Below are positions 63,662 to 64,000 of a stretch of DNA of 64,000 bases, piece after piece. The DNA lies in NCBI RefSeq assembly GCF_963675065.1, contig NZ_OY775905.1, positions 558,001 through 622,000 of the forward strand. Reading direction: 5' to 3'. Each line of letters begins with the position of its first letter. Within the stretch, counting starts at the first letter, position 1. The stretch is from an uncultured Draconibacterium sp. Its GTDB lineage: Bacteria; Bacteroidota; Bacteroidia; Bacteroidales; Prolixibacteraceae. A program made the position numbers and the translations under genes. The notes below the pieces were generated by a model. The model saw only the letters and a list, made by a program, of their open reading frames with translations. It made no database searches and was not told the DNA's origin.

Positions 63662-64000
63662 TTAAACCAAATTAAAAAACAAACCCGATATCGCCAGGTA
63701 AATCATCATTCCCAATACATCGTTCATGGTAGTAATAAATGGCCCCGTCGCCAGTGCCGGATCAATTTTAAAACGATTCAGTAACAACGGAATTACTGTC
63801 CCAAACAACGAGGCAAAAAGAATGACAATAAACAATGATATGGAAACGGAATAAGTGAGGTTCAAATTTCCTGAAACAAAGAAATTGTAGCAAAAAATTA
63901 GAACGGCAAAAATACTTGCTGTTAACACGGCTATCGATACTTCTTTTACTATTTTTCTCGCTGGTGTTTCAATATCTTTCACACCACTTGCTATACTTTG
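63662..64000 (-). CDS. MgtE-type magnesium transporter, C-terminal part (cut by window end)
   Basis: 113 codons are visible; the frame stays open to the last base of the window, so the 5' part lies outside. The three membrane segments and the phrase LLLNRFKIDPALATGPFITT followed by MNDVLGMMIYLAISGLFF are diagnostic of the MgtE/SLC41 transmembrane domain, whose Pro, Asp and Asn residues line the ion path. It imports Mg2+ or related divalent ions. Only the tail can be judged here; whether the cytoplasmic N and CBS domains are present is unknown. Confidence 0.9.
   Translation of the reverse strand, partial: QSIASGVKDIETPARKIVKEVSIAVLTASIFAVLIFCYNFFVSGNLNLTYSVSISLFIVILFASLFGTVIPLLLNRFKIDPALATGPFITTMNDVLGMMIYLAISGLFFNLV

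Overview
The window looks like a chromosomal segment of a Bacteroidota, probably a marine member of the Marinilabiliales/Prolixibacteraceae type. That placement is inferred from gene content, not from any rRNA. The evidence is: type IX secretion (T9SS) partners of the SprB/SprF/OmpA kind; a type B T9SS sorting domain; many signal peptides ending in AQ; start regions without clear Shine-Dalgarno sequences; and promoters of the form TTTG-N19-TANNTTTG. No rRNA, tRNA, CRISPR array or complete transposase was found.

Layout. 0.1-5.6 kb is a loosely packed minus-strand accessory stretch. It holds an MBOAT-like mini-protein, an MDR oxidoreductase, a broken gene tail, an outer-membrane protein, a TolB/TPR/AraC fusion regulator and a cassette-like pair of AT-rich genes bounded by a hairpin-rich element. 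6.0-16 kb holds a HAD phosphatase, the NAD(P)HX repair enzyme Nnr, two DUF819 permeases, a tail-anchored receiver domain, a three-gene hydrolase/acetyltransferase operon and an exported ADP-ribosylglycohydrolase lipoprotein. 16.3-35.4 kb is one operon for a giant 5375-residue secreted adhesin, a PorP/SprF protein and an OmpA-family protein. The adhesin gene carries three almost identical 930-bp tandem copies plus a partial fourth. 35.5-41.7 kb holds scars of a mobile element and of a lost DUF819 gene, then a DUF2817 peptidase, gpsA, pgi and an EamA transporter. 42-47.5 kb is an export operon (two adaptors, a MacB-like permease and a TolC protein) without its own ATPase. 47.5-53.7 kb holds an ATP-grasp-like protein, a PPK2 kinase, a DUF1338 oxygenase, a PfkB-like protein lacking the catalytic Asp, an ACP phosphodiesterase and a KamA radical SAM enzyme. 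54-61.4 kb is the cell-shape cluster mreB-mreC-mreD-mrdA-rodA behind purH, all on the minus strand. The end holds another MacB-like permease, a barrel protein and the tail of an MgtE-type transporter.

How the parts fit. The giant adhesin, SprF-like barrel and OmpA-family protein would form a surface-display module: the first is secreted by the T9SS and the other two anchor or assemble it in the outer membrane. The 3' end of the upstream DUF819 gene recurs, diverged, on the far side of this module next to IS-like ends. This suggests that the locus was assembled by insertion or deletion at DUF819 genes. The elongasome cluster and purH are conserved housekeeping genes.

Limits: all assignments come from reading the sequence. 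No database search, structure prediction or alignment program was run, and domain boundaries are approximate.
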